Shown: positions 9,706-20,215 of the stretch, in pieces
How the letters are laid out: the number at the start of each line of letters is the position of its first letter
Numbering within the stretch: position 1 is the stretch's first letter
Assembly: GCA_049724395.1 (NCBI GenBank)
Contig: JAUGWO010000320.1
Coordinates: forward strand, 1 to 36,437
Length of the DNA stretch: 36,437 bases
Direction of reading: 5' to 3'
Origin: Spongospora subterranea f. sp. subterranea
Lineage: Eukaryota > Endomyxa: Phytomyxea > Phytomyxea > Plasmodiophorida
Notes under the pieces: generated by a model
What the model was told of the DNA's origin: nothing
Seen by the model: the letters and a program-made list of their open reading frames with translations, nothing else
Databases searched by the model: none
Translations under genes and position numbers: made by a program

Positions 9706-10440
9706 CTCAACAGTCATAATCGAATAATACTACAAGCAAACTGAATGGTGATGAGGTAGATTGAGATTGGGTAATGGGGACAGGAAAATTTATCTGACAT
9801 GTTTCGCTCAAACCAGGGCAATAAAGACGGATATGACCATCAAACAAAGCCAAGCAGTTAAAATGACAGGATTTTGACTGAATAGCGCCATTGTTAATCC
9901 AGCCTCGAATACAGAACCGCCAGGAGATAAAGAGGTAGCATCATTGTGCTTATTGAGACCTGCCCCGGTATAAGGACGAAAACCGCCAGCGCCAGCGACA
10001 CCGGCACCGCGAAAGCCACCTCCGCCACCGCCACCGCGAAAGCCACCTCCGCCACCGCCCGCTTTGTGGATAGGGTCGGATTGATGTTGTTTGACTTTTT
10101 GTAGCGTTTCAACAGGTGACAAGTTTGGGTGAACAGATTGTTTAATTTCTTGTGAAATGTCAGGGTGAACAGATTGTTTGAATGCTCGGCGAGGTATACT
10201 CCCTTCTGGCCTCGTCTTGGTCAGATGTATAACCATGATCTAGAAAGCAGGTTTTGTTTGATGCTGTGCAATCCTGGTGTAAGTGAAAATGGCGAATGAA
10301 TAATGGACCCCTCGTTATTGGTCTTTCAGTAATCCGTGGACTGCGAGGGCAACTGGGGAAATGGCTTGCGGACAGTGGTACGGAATACGAGAGCCGCAAT
10401 TCCGCGTCACTTGACACAGTATCGGACATGTTAACTTGAC
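9706..10440 (-). repeat. Duplicated gene unit, copy 2
   Basis: Homologous to 2163-2905 over the coding region and both flanks. The left edge is 'actcaacagtcataatcgaataatac' on the plus strand and the right edge lies near 'aacttgacac'. The unit is inserted right after truncated gag sequence, so it landed within or next to transposon debris. Confidence 0.75.
9808..10236 (-). CDS. Gly-rich protein with one C-terminal membrane segment, copy 2
   Basis: The frame encodes 142 residues and starts MVIHLTKTRPEGSIPRRAF. The polar N-terminal part (SVHPDISQEIKQSVHPNLSP) matches copy 1. The Gly-rich linker is longer and internally duplicated (GGGGGGFRG twice, then GAGVAGAGGFRPYTGAG). It ends with SLSPGGSVFEAGLT and the hydrophobic tail NPVILTAWLCLMVISVFIAL. 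Substitutions relative to copy 1 keep the frame open and the tail hydrophobic, which hints at function in at least part of the family's history. The product is probably tail-anchored in a membrane. Function is unknown; a Sec61-beta-like role is only a structural analogy. The frame at 9894-10112 is a shadow. Confidence 0.55.
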   Translation of the reverse strand: MVIHLTKTRPEGSIPRRAFKQSVHPDISQEIKQSVHPNLSPVETLQKVKQHQSDPIHKAGGGGGGFRGGGGGGGFRGAGVAGAGGFRPYTGAGLNKHNDATSLSPGGSVFEAGLTMALFSQNPVILTAWLCLMVISVFIALV

Positions 10441-10732
10441 ACATGGGCCTACCGTATGGGCTCGTCTGGATGCCACGGATTTTTTTTATCATGATACTGC
10501 GGGTGATGCGGCCTGTGATGCGGGTGATGCGGTCATATGTATAGAGGGAAGAAGTGCGATTTAAAGCAATTATAGAGAAGTAATGGATAATACCATGATA
10601 ACCGTGATAATGCAGAATAACATGATATTGAGGAACCCTGTGGATGTCTGGACAGCCAAATATGTCCGAGATTGCCCGCCTTTTTTGGCAGATTTGATTC
10701 CGTATCCATAGTAATTGCAATGGCGATTTCAT

Positions 10733-11662
10733 CTAAAAAAAAAGCTTCGCCTTTGCTGGATCCAAAATGACGTCGAAAGCCTGGACTTTTTCATGGTCTT
10801 CCAACTCCAGAGATTCGATGACATCAACAGCAAGCTCGGGCGAGGTCACTGCAGCATCCGCGCCGTCTGCGTTCCGAATCTGCTGAGCCAGCATATCGTA
10901 CACTTTTTCGTTGATACGGTTCATGTCAGTCAAAGTATTGGCGAGCCGAGTAGTCCCGTTTTCCCGGATTCTCTTCCTGCGATTGCCCGTCAGTTCAGAC
11001 GATGGACTGGTGAAATCAATGGGTGGGATTTGTCCAACCTCTAGTTTACAATACTCCGTCAAATCGTCGTCAGAAAAGTTGTCGAAAGTTTTTTGAGCAA
11101 TCAATGTCGCATCCGACGACGAGCACGCAAAGTGCCCCACAGCAATAGTCTTTTCAAACAATTGTTCCAGCAACGGAAACAAAGGAAACGTCGTGGTTTT
11201 CCATTTCTTGGCCTTGGGATGATTCTGAAACACAGCAAATAAATTAAATGCAGCATCAATAACGTCTGATTACGTGAATATAATCTTCCCATACAGCGTC
11301 GGAAGCAGACGCGCAATATGTCGTGTAGAATCCCAGCCGAAGCCAATGAGATTCTTGACTGTTTGAACCACATCAAAATCTCTTTTCAACTATAACATGC
11401 GTTCCCTTGTCAAATGGCTATTTTAAAGTCAACAAGATCAAAAAACCTGGATGGATCGGGATGTCAAATGGTCTCGATCGTAAAAAACTCTAAATTCCGC
11501 ATTCAGCTTCTTAGCAGCAGCGTCCCACGCTTCCCGCTTAAAACCCGATTGGGCTCGCCTTCCCAGGTTGTGAACCTGGTAAATCATTTCGGTAATCCAA
11601 CATCGGTCCTGTTCCTCATTCCAGGAGGCTCGTGACCTCTCGGACTCTTCATCTACGGAATA
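10733..11662 (-). CDS. Myb/SANT-like DNA-binding domain protein with two short introns
   Basis: The minus strand gives a Myb/SANT-like domain of the kind found with PIF/Harbinger transposons and in fungal and plant host genes. Exon 1 (up to 11662, ending 11447) has SWNEEQDRCWITEMIYQV and SGFKREAWDAAAKKLNAEF. A GT-AG intron follows at 11390-11446 (57 bp). Exon 2 (11274-11389) has LKRDFDVVQTVKNLIGFGWD and, in another frame, SASDAVWEDYIH. A second intron lies at 11225-11273 (49 bp). Exon 3 (10733-11224) starts NHPKAKKWKTTTFPLF and continues to the stop at 10733-10735 through a long tail (TGNRRKRIRENGTTRLANTL ... VDVIESLELEDHEKV). Exon 2 is 116 bp and changes frame between GFGWDS and SASDAVW, so a small indel probably inactivates this copy. 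The true start is not resolved; an in-frame stop lies just upstream of 11662. No DDE partner is adjacent. Confidence 0.65.
11225..11273 (-). other. Spliceosomal intron, 49 bp
   Basis: The donor is GTAATC and the acceptor TTTCAG on the minus strand. Removing it joins DYIH directly to NHPKAKKW, which is the expected run of the Myb/SANT-like domain. Confidence 0.7.
11390..11446 (-). other. Spliceosomal intron, 57 bp
   Basis: The donor is GTTTTT and the acceptor GTTATAG on the minus strand. Removing it joins SRSIQ to LKRDFDVV, the expected order in Myb/SANT-like domains. Confidence 0.6.
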
Positions 11663-12040
11663 TCAAGAAATGATGCTACTGTACTGTACTCGGACCTCCA
11701 TATTTTTTTCATATTTTCTTGATAAATTGCCAAAATATTGTGGTTGTCCAAACACCGTGATCCAATGATATAACAAATATATCGTGGCGTCAAGACGCGC
11801 CCTAAGCTTTAGGGATGTCCACGGCTACGGTTACGGCTCGCCGGCTAGAGATTTCCCCTTAGCCGGCTATTCAGGCAATGTTGAACAATCTTGTTTTTAA
11901 TGTTGAATTGATAGACAAGTACCGTTACGAACACCCGGACACAGGAACAGGATATGATGATGACGATCAGCAGAACAGCACAGAGGTGATAATCCGGAAT
12001 GACCTACCGCACGCCGTAACTGACAGGAGCCTGGAATATT
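11663..12040. other. Spacer with a probable 3' LTR portion
   Basis: There is no gene. The right part is probably the start of the LTR of the minus-strand chromovirus (reading left from 12047). A short inverted repeat 'gccggcta' / 'tagccggc' with a 12-bp loop lies at about 11850-11877. The LTR's far end could not be defined, because no matching second LTR is in the window. Confidence 0.4.
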
Positions 12041-12062
12041 GGTGACATTATCTCCCCTTTTG
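12041..12062 (-). promoter_or_regulatory. Polypurine tract and LTR start of a Ty3/gypsy element
   Basis: On the minus strand, 'aaaaggggagataatgtcacc' without its last base holds a purine-rich tract followed by TGTCAC. This is the usual arrangement of plus-strand primer and LTR 5' end in chromoviruses. It lies just after the chromodomain stop, as expected. Confidence 0.65.
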
Positions 12063-14025
12063 CTTGCTTTTCTTGTCCAGTAAAGGTCCCGGCTTATTGG
12101 GTTGATTCTTGTGAAATTCCAGGATATGTTTCTTTAATGCATCTGTTGCCCCTAAACTTCGAGCTGGCTCCCAAGACCGATCTGACGAGGAATAACCCTT
12201 CCAATGAAGTAAAGTACTGTAGCTGGCCCCTGCTCAACCTCGAACAACGTTTCATGGTCGTCGTCAGTATGGATTGGCCCGGGTAATGGGACTACGTGAC
12301 CAGGAAAATCATCAGGGACGAATGGCTCCAGTTGCGATTCATGAAACACATTGTGAATACGGCATGTATGTGGCAAATGTAACTCATATGTAACTGGATT
12401 TACGACACGAACAACTTCAAAAAGATCCAATAATTTGTTCTTTAGTTTGCTACAAGGTCGAAGCGTTGCAATCTCTCCTCGCCTCAGCCATACGCGACTT
12501 CCAATTTGGAATCCAGGTAGGTCCTGACGTGAACTATCTGCATGTTTCTTCATAGTTGCAACTGCTTGTCTTAGTTGGTGTTGCAGGAACTTCCGAATAC
12601 TCGACAGGTGGTTTGCTCTCTCGTCAGCTTGGGGTACAGCTGGTGGTACTGCACTCGGGCTTTCGTCACAACGAGGATGAAAATCATAATTAGCATAACA
12701 CGGAGTCATCTTTGTCGAACTGTGTTCAGCGTTATTATATGCGAATTCCGCCTCCGCTAGCATATCCGCCCAGTTGTCCTGGTTGTAGTCGATGTAGCAT
12801 CTAAGGTACTGCTCCAAGACCTGATTCACCCTTTCGGTTTGTCCATCGGTTTCCTGATGTCTTGCTGTAGATAATTTTCGTTCTATCTTGAGTCTACTTA
12901 GTAGTATTTTCCAGAATTTAGACACAACTTGTGGCCCCCGGTCAGAGATGATGTCCTCCGGCAACCCATGCAGCTTAATTACATTAGCCATAATCAAGTT
13001 TGCGGTTTCTGGGGATGATATGCTTTGAACAGAGGATAAAGTGTGCCATTTTCGAGTAGCGATCCACCACAACCAGAATCTAGTCATATCCATTAGAGCT
13101 CGGAAGTTTCACAATGAAGTCCATCGAAATGGAGAACCAGAGGCGTGTAGGGAGCGGCAACGGCAGTAAAAGTCCATGTGGGATATGGCGAGGGGTCTTA
13201 TTACGCATACAAGTATTACAGCTCTTGACATATCGATCTACTACTCTCCTAATTCCTGGCCACCAATAATCGTTCGTGATATTTGCCGAAATGACCTGCG
13301 AGCGGTGAGTCGTGTCGAGATTGTAAGATATTGAGCTGTAAGTCGAGATTAGGAACGACCATTCTCCATTCGTTTTGTACAACAACTCTGACGACGGAAA
13401 ACGGATACGGAACTCCTTGAGACTTTATCTGTTGAACAAACTCAGATACAACCTGGGCAGCTCTGATCCCGTCGATCATTGGCTCGGGAACTGTGTTCCG
13501 AACTGCAAACAAGCGGATTGGTGCCTTGACTAGCCTTTTCGGACCGATAATGGACGTTTTCTGCTGCGTTCATGCGGTATCTGCGGTCGTGATTTCGAAT
13601 TCTGGCCTTCTGGATAATGCGTCTGGTTTCCCGAAAGGGATCCCGCTCGGTGGATAATGACATAATCGTATTTCTGATAATACCATGGACCATCTGGCTT
13701 GCCTTCGATTTAGAATCTTGCTAGTAGAGAATAGTGTGAGGTTCTTGTGATTAATAAAAATCTGTATCTGGTGTGGACTATACTCCAAGAAGTGATGCCA
13801 TTGTCTGAACGCCTCCACTATTGCTATTAGTTCCTTGTCGTGTGTGTTTCGTAGTTGATTTCCGACCCGGTAAACTTCCTGCAATAAAACGCCACTGGGT
13901 GCAGTTGATCATTTGGTCCCGGTTGCGATGTCACAGCTCCCATTGCGAAATCAGACGCGTCGGCTTCTAGGATACATGGTGCTGCCGGATTACTCCAACG
14001 GCATTCGAGGTGTAAAATCTTCAAA
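12048..14025 (-). mobile_element. Ty3/gypsy chromovirus, 3' part of pol (RNase H, integrase, chromodomain), broken
   Basis: On the minus strand the parts are in normal pol order. The end of reverse transcriptase and RNase H has ILEADASDFAMGAVTSQ, LHPVAFYCRKFTGSEINYE and LNRRQARWSMVLSE. A zinc-binding HHCC region follows (DRYVKSCNTCMRNKTPRH, about 13230). The integrase core has SISMDFIVKLPS, DIISDRGPQVVSKFW and QETDGQTERVNQVLEQYLR. Then come the integrase tail (KLKNKLLDLFEVVRVVNPV, HNVFHESQLEPF) and a chromodomain (HWKGYSS, SWEPA). The family copies itself through RNA and targets heterochromatin through the chromodomain. The element is broken, with a handful of breaks. It lacks everything upstream of RNase H because copia-type sequence in the opposite orientation begins at about 14025. 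The polypurine tract and LTR start adjoin its 3' end. Confidence 0.85.
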
Positions 14026-14880
14026 TCAAGGCGAGAAAGAAGAGACTTGTGAGGCATGTATTCTGGCAAAGATGACTAGAGGACCATTTCTTGCACGAAA
14101 TCCATCAGAACGGAGTAAAACGCCCCTGGCATTGGTTTTCTGTATTTCATCACATTTATTGACGATTTTACAAGATACTCGATGGTATATTTTATCAGAT
14201 TTAAATCGGAGGCATCGAACAAGTTGATGGAATATGTAGCTGAGATGCAGCGAAGATTTGCTGTCAAATCAGGGTCACAGAAAATCAATTTGGTCAGTTT
14301 TCAGAGTGACGGCGGTGGAGAAAATTGTTCGGAAAGCATCCAGGATTATTTTGGTTCTTGTGGCATCAATCATCGGATTACAACCCCATCTTCTCCAGAA
14401 TCAAATGGTGTTGCTGAAAGATTAAATCGAACCATAATGGAGACAGCTGAGGCGATGAGGACGAATGCAAAACTGCCTCAAATGTTCTGGGCCGATGCTG
14501 TTAACACGGCAGTTTATCTTTTGAATTGTCGATTTCACCGAACCATAGGGAAAACCCCATATGAAATGTGGTTTCAAAGGAAACCACAATTATTCCATCT
14601 TCGGGTATTTGGATTTGACTCGTGGAGGCGAATACCTGATCAAGAGAGGAAAGGGCTTGATGCAAGAGCTCAACGATGTGCGTTTCTTGGATATGCTGAC
14701 CGTCAACTGGGCTATCGATTATGGGAGATCATCGAGCGAAGATTCGTGATCAGCAGAGATGTAATTTTTTCTGAAAATTCGTTTGATTTCAGCAAGAGTA
14801 TTCCCAAATCTTTTGCGAATACAACGACATGCAACGACAACATTGATGGAGTTCCACCTCCTCAAGATCAGTTCCCAGAG
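14026..14880 (+). mobile_element. Ty1/copia fragment: pre-integrase zinc region and integrase
   Basis: The plus strand shows the copia-type pre-integrase end (CEACILAKMTRGPF, about 14050), then integrase core blocks: SDGGGENCSESIQDYF (second catalytic Asp) and SPESNGVAERLNRTIMETAE (catalytic Glu). FWADAVNTAVYLLNC, GKTPYEMWF and AFLGYADRQLGYRLW, the typical copia integrase tail, follow. The integrase inserts element cDNA into the host genome. No copia reverse transcriptase or LTR is in the window. The fragment abuts gypsy sequence on both sides, on the left in the opposite orientation and on the right in the same orientation. It is a relic with few breaks. Confidence 0.85.
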
Positions 14881-14889
14881 GCAGATACT

Positions 14890-17800
14890 GATGCAGCCGC
14901 AGATTTGATTGTGACGATTACCTTCAGGCGAAACGGTTTTTGTCGAATGTCCGGTTTAACCAGTTGGCGATTCTACAATCGGCGGGAGACGAACAGCGAG
15001 CTCCTGTTGTTGGACATTAGTTTCGAATCTGATAGTACTCCAATCCAAGCACTCGCCGACCTGAGAGCCTCTGATTGTTTCATCCAGTCAAATCAGTTGA
15101 GCAGCGAGCAGAGGAAGAGCTTTCTTCGCAAGGATGGGCCACCGATCATGGTAAGGGGCTTCGATAACAAGGAAATTCCAGTGATGGTAAAAATCCGCAG
15201 GAAGTTCGAAATTAAAAGTCTGTGCTACACGAATTTCAGCGTACCTTCGTTGTGGTCGCCGAGATTGTTTCGATATTATTCTGTCTTAATCTGTGATAAG
15301 GACTTGTAAATCGGGTGTCGAATTTCCTCTTGTTAGAATCCAATCCGCTGGGCAGGAAGTTAACGAACTGGCACGTTCCGCCACATCAAGGCCAAGTGAT
15401 GAAGCGACCATTGGTGGAAGTGCTGAGGAGGTTTCTATTGTTCGACGGTTAATTGATGAGGAGTTTTCTGATATGTTTAGTAATGAAGCATCTGGCGCAT
15501 TAAAGGGAGTCTGTTTTGTTATTGATACTGAAGGTGCTGTACCTGTCCGATCACCACCTTATCGAACTTCTCCAGTAGACCGGCGGATAATCGATGATTA
15601 TCTTGACGAACAATTAGCGACTGTCGACCGGGAACCTGGTGCCATCGAATTCGCCATGGGCTTCCCCAGTGACCTTGGTTGATAAGCCTGATGGGACTAA
15701 ACGAGTTTGTGGTGATTCGCAGGTTGAATAAGGTGACGGTGCGGGACAGTGGTCCATTACCGATCATTCAAGACTTGCCAGATGAACTGCAGGGAAAGTC
15801 CCACTTTTCAAAGGTCGATTTTAGGTCGGGACTCAATCAGATTCACATGGATCCGGCTAACCAGTCCAAGACCGCTATCATTACTCACCGAGGATTGTTT
15901 GATTATACGACGATGCCATTTGGACCGCGAAATGGACCTGCCACGGTTCAGCGTGTTTGGCAACGATATTTTATCTCCTGGTCTATGGACCACGTGCAGC
16001 CCCACTGAGTTCGTTTTTTCGATCATATTTTATTTGAACGGATGCGTCCCAAGCAGCGTTTGATGACTTGAAAGGAAGCATTGGTTTCTGCCCCCAGTCC
16101 TGAGACATCCGGATGAATCCCTACCTTACATTGTTGGAACTGATGCCTCTTTACTTGGACTTGGCGCCGTTCTACAACAGCGTGATGAGCAAGGAAATCT
16201 ATGCCAGGTCACGTACCGCTCTCGCTCATTGAATCCTGCCGAGAAGAACTACAGTGTGCCGGAGCTGGAGGCTCTGGCGATTGTTTTCGCCCTCACAAGT
16301 TTCGACCCTATGTTCATGACGCTCCTTTCACCGTCGAAACCGATCAACGATCTCTGCTGTGGCTTCAGACAGCGACTCATCCGTCACGCCATGTCCGATG
16401 GGCTCTACTTCTGTCCGATTTACTATTTTGAGATCGCATATCGAAAGGGTTCCACGAATGCCGCTGCAGATGCATTGTCGCGACAACCATTGGCGGTTGA
16501 TTTGACGAATTTTGTTACCTGTCTCAAAGCTAATGCTCTCATGAATGATCCCGGGGAGGAGATGCATAGCAAGCATGTAAAGCGCTGCTTAACCTCACTC
16601 GTTACTCCTTTATCTAAGCAAATTGCAGTTCTCTCCCATCACTGCAATTGCCTTTATGCCCTCTTGACTGGTCGGGTTATCCTAGCCTACGTCCCGCCCT
16701 ATTTGAAGCCCCAACATTTATCAATAAACGTCATTCTACGTCTCTATCCTTTTGTTTGCCATAACAACCCCTCCACTTACAAAGCAGGTCGATCATTCCG
16801 ATGAGCAGGGTGATCCCACTGTTGATGAATTAGAGCTGACCAACGTTATTCAGTGTCAAATCGAGGACGAGTTGATTAATCAAGTGCGAGGTCTATTGTT
16901 GAATAAGCCGGGAAGCACAGTGTCGATGTCAAAGGAGTACACCGGTCACTTTTGACTCATCTTCTCGAAGTTCAATTTCGGAGTCCCGAGTCGTTATGAT
17001 TGATAACAAGGTGTTCGTACCGTTAAAGCTCCGACCAAAGGTTTTGAGCCGATTTCATTCTTCACACTCAATCCTGGTCATCATGGACGAGATCGTATGG
17101 TGCCATTCATCTCCAAGCGCTACTTCTGGATTTGGATAACAAACGATGTTATCGGGTGGATTCGAGCCTGTAAAAAGTGCAGCCTGGCGAAACCTCATGT
17201 GCAGAACCCTTCTGGGTTACGAGTTTCCATGGTCACGAGTCACCTTTTTGATGTGATGGCGCTCGATTTTGTCGGACCGCTACCTATGACAGCAGCAGGG
17301 AACAAGTACTTGTTAACGATGATGGATGTTCACACCAATAAAGCGGAAGCGATTGCTGTTCCCGACCAGTCGGCTATAACGTTAGCGAGAACGGTTTTTG
17401 AACGGTTCATCTGCGTTTATGGATGGCCAAGACGGATTCTTACCGACCAGGGGAAGAATTTCATGTCGGCTGCGTTTGCCAAATTGACCAAATTGTTTGG
17501 GATACATCAGATGAGGACAACGGCGTACAGCCCAAATTCGAATGGTTCGTTGGAAAGAATGCACGGATCTCTAGGGCAATAACGTGCTCTGCTATCAAGG
17601 TCGACCCATCAAAACTGGGATCAACATGTGCCCGCAATCATGTTCGCATATCGTACAGGTGTCTCAAGAAGCTTAGGAGATACTCCTTTCCATTTAACAT
17701 TTGGACGAGATCCTATCTTACCTTCGGATCTGATGATAACTAGCAATATGGATGCTATCTCGCCTGAAGGGACTCATGTTGTTCGTCTTCAACAAGCTCT

Positions 17801-18400
17801 TCAAAAGGCTGAATATAAACGTGATATGGTGGTCAGAAGGCGTAATGGGCGATTCAATTGCGGGAGGAAGCCGATTGAGTACAAAATTGGGACTTAATCA
17901 ACCGTCATTCTCCAGGTGTTCCACAAGGAGTCAACAAGAAGCTTCATCGTCATTGGAGTGGACCGTGGCGTGTTATTGAAGTTTAACTGATATTCTGTAT
18001 CGAGTTCAAGACACCATGAATGGCAAGGAGGTTGTATTACATGTTCGACTGATGCGGCATGTTGGGCAATTTTCAACAAAGTTCTTCCGAAACTACTACA
18101 GTGGCACACGATGCTGGAAAACTAGTTGACGCGGGTACCGATTCCGGAATGAAGTCGAGGAGATCTTGAAACAGAGGATACGGCGTGGAGAACGAGAAGT
18201 CTTCATCAAATGGAAAGGATTTGACGATTCCTATAACACATGGGAACCAACCTCGATGCTCAATGAGGCTGCGTTGGCGGCAATTCCGGACGTGCCGATT
18301 CGGAAGAAGACGAAGGCGATTTCGACTAATAATATCTCCTCGTCTTGGGGTATGTTGGCGGAACGTCAGTGACGCTATAGGATGGCTCAACGGGGTGATT
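14890..18400 (+). mobile_element. Ty3/gypsy chromovirus pol (protease to chromodomain), broken
   Basis: Most of a chromovirus pol is present in order: an aspartic-protease-like region (ALADLRASDCFI, about 15050); reverse transcriptase (VRSPPYRTSPVDRRIIDDYL, HFSKVDFRSGLNQIHMDP, LFDYTTMPFGPRNGPATVQR; 15440-15960); RNase H (GTDASLLGLGAVLQQ, NYSVPELEALAIVFAL, NAAADALSRQP; 16140-16500); HHCC zinc region (ACKKCSLAK, about 17170); integrase core (DVMALDFVGPLPMTAAGNKY, RRILTDQGKNFMSAAF, SPNSNGSLERMHGSL; 17250-17580); integrase tail; and a chromodomain (REVFIKWKGFDDSYNTWEP, about 18200-18255). It is broken at several points. The protease shares a continuous open frame with the upstream copia integrase (14182-15309). 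No gag or 5' LTR precedes it. The 3' LTR is not defined. Confidence 0.85.
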
Positions 18401-18448
18401 GACGAAAGTGAGAATTTTTCCAGAATTCCCATTGAGTTAATTAGGATC

Positions 18449-18997
18449 TTATAAAGTTCTCTTTCCTTTAATTTTATCGAGAATACTCGCTAGTCGTATT
18501 GATAAGTACGACGAACGGCTACAATACGACACGCAAACTGAATGGTGACGAGGAATATTGAGACAGGGTAATGTCGACATTGAATTTATAACAGATTTGC
18601 TCAAAACGCGCTCATAAACGAAAGTTACAATCATCGTCGCCAAAGCAAAGCCTACTGCTTTTTTAGAGGTGGGCCCCATAATCATCGAAATAATCAAAAA
18701 GATTGCCACTATCGATATGACTGGAGCCAATGAGGGAGCGCCGGAGAAATCAACACCATTAGGTGACAATGCGAGTCCGCCATCATCAAAATCTTTAGCT
18801 TTGTTTGATTTGCCTCTAGAACTTCCTTTGCTTTTAGAACCTTTTTTGGCTGTGATGGGTTGCCTGGGTGCGTTCTTGAAGTTATATTGCTGTTCCGGTG
18901 CCAGTACAGGCGGAACAGCGTGTTGAGTGCTTATGCGGGCTGTGGTTTGCGGAACTAGGTCTTCGGAGGGTTTCGTCTTGGTCTGCTGTTTATCCAT
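18449..18997 (-). CDS. Distant third member of the Gly-rich/tail-membrane gene family
   Basis: The frame encodes 182 residues and starts MDKQQTKTKPSEDLVPQTTA. It has a polar, basic middle (KKGSKSKGSSRGKSNKAK), then LALSPNGVDFSGAPSLAP, which lines up with SLSPGGSVFEAGLT of the other two copies. Two hydrophobic stretches follow (VISIVAIFLIISMIMG and AVGFALATMIVTFVY). The DNA past the hydrophobic part resembles the 3' flanks of copies 1 and 2 ('caaactgaatggtgacgagg' on the plus strand), so the open frame probably runs on past the ancestral stop, and its last 50 or so residues may not be a real protein part. It has no Gly-rich linker. I infer common ancestry from the shared 3' flank and motif, not from overall identity. 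Function is unknown; it is probably membrane-bound. Confidence 0.5.
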   Translation of the reverse strand: MDKQQTKTKPSEDLVPQTTARISTQHAVPPVLAPEQQYNFKNAPRQPITAKKGSKSKGSSRGKSNKAKDFDDGGLALSPNGVDFSGAPSLAPVISIVAIFLIISMIMGPTSKKAVGFALATMIVTFVYERVLSKSVINSMSTLPCLNIPRHHSVCVSYCSRSSYLSIRLASILDKIKGKRTL

Positions 18998-19359
18998 GGT
19001 TCCGTAAGCAAGATGCTGTTCTGCAAGATGCTGTACTGTTCTTGAGTTGACGGGAAATCAAATATGAGATATTCATATTGAGGTATCTGCGACTGCGGTT
19101 TCAAGTTGCGGATGACTGATAGGGGTCACCTGTTACCAGTGGTTCACGGACAATCAATTGCCGCAGTCAGGGTTCAGGTCAATGGTCGGATTCAATTTGG
19201 ATCCAAATTGGCCCAATGATCCAAAATTGATCCAACGCTGTGCGCAGTCACTCACAGATACATTTAAGTGTTCCTACAGTGTACACTTGCTCAAATACAG
19301 TTGCGGAGAATTGATCAATATCCCGGATCGGTATTTATATCCTTCACGGCTCACGCGTT

Positions 19360-20215
19360 CAATTGCACAATGGCTCCGCTCCCTTTTCATATCAATGGCA
19401 GGAAAATGGTGTATCGCAGCAAATATTTGAATCGTCGTATTATCGATGCAGTCGGTGGCGGTCATCATCGCGGCAGGTGCCATGCCCGGGGACTGCTGAG
19501 CTCCTGGCATCTGGAGCGATACGAGAATTGACCCCTCATTCCTGCAATCCTCACAATGTTCCAGTTCATGGTCAACGAGTCGATGCCACTCAGGAGGTCT
19601 CAACATTCGTCCCGCCAAAATTTCATATTTCGTTTACCTATCCAGTAGATGCGCCCGCTGATCGATGCAATCGCTATTCGGGATGGTGCACAACCTGCAC
19701 CCATGGTTTGGGAAGAAGCATCGCACGCGTCATCACGCGACGATATCTGGACGTACCGATTACGTGCATGACCCGAAGCGCATGTCTTAACAGGGTTCAC
19801 TATATACGGACGGGAGGGTCCTCGTCTGACCAGTTTCGAACGATTGAGACCCCAGAGATGGCTTTAACGTCAGATCGGATGAATTTCTTTTTGGGCTACA
19901 TACCCCAATTTTCGAAAGAACGGTCAAACACAATATTGGGTTGTGGGGACACCCGGCCCTTTTTAACATGCTCAAACGCTCTCATATCGATCTCTTTATC
20001 GACGCTACGTTTCGGCTGGTCCCTAAACCTTTCAAACAGCTTCTCACAAGTTTTGTTCCCAGTACAAATTAGGATGACACCGATTGAAACCTTCGATCTT
20101 CAGTCAGGTACAACTGGAGGAAGAACGATTGCCCACAAGTACATCCTGCAAATGCAGCGGGAAATTACTGAAATCACGAGATTGCATCAAGGATACGAAG
20201 ATTGCTTTCAATAAT
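19360..20215 (+). pseudogene. MULE-family transposase, N-terminal half with FLYWCH-like zinc domain, decayed
   Basis: From an ATG at 19370 the plus strand reads PFHINGRKMVYRSKYLNRR, then GRCHARGLLSSWHLE. This resembles a FLYWCH zinc domain, with Cys and His ligands completed by a His-rich PHSCNPHNVPVHG piece in a neighbouring frame. Further on, MNFFLGYIPQFSKERSN and then HIDLFIDATFRLVPKPFKQL (about 19980-20040) match the MULE 'DgTF..vP..F' block, where Asp is the first catalytic residue. The blocks occupy different frames, so this copy is inactive. The last in-frame piece (KYILQMQREITEITRLHQGY) may be unrelated sequence. It complements the C-terminal MULE half at 4368-5330, but the two lie 14 kb apart on opposite strands and are separate copies. 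Confidence 0.6.

Noticed and set aside
2265-10236. Naming the Gly-rich genes as Sec61-beta
   Set aside because: The layout (Gly-rich linker, single C-terminal helix) fits, but the characteristic motif before the helix is absent, and multicopy status is unusual for that gene. Kept as an analogy only.
11850-11877. Short inverted repeat 'gccggcta/tagccggc' as a terminator or element end
   Set aside because: Eight-base arms are too short to support either, and no partner element was found.
8489-12047. Pairing the LTR-like start at 8489 with the LTR start at 12047 as one element
   Set aside because: Orientations are opposite, and beyond the leading 'tgtca' and a short 'aacggtacttg' there is no extended match.
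4368-20215. Treating the two MULE halves as one split transposon
   Set aside because: They lie on opposite strands 14 kb apart with many other elements between them, so they are best read as separate decayed copies.
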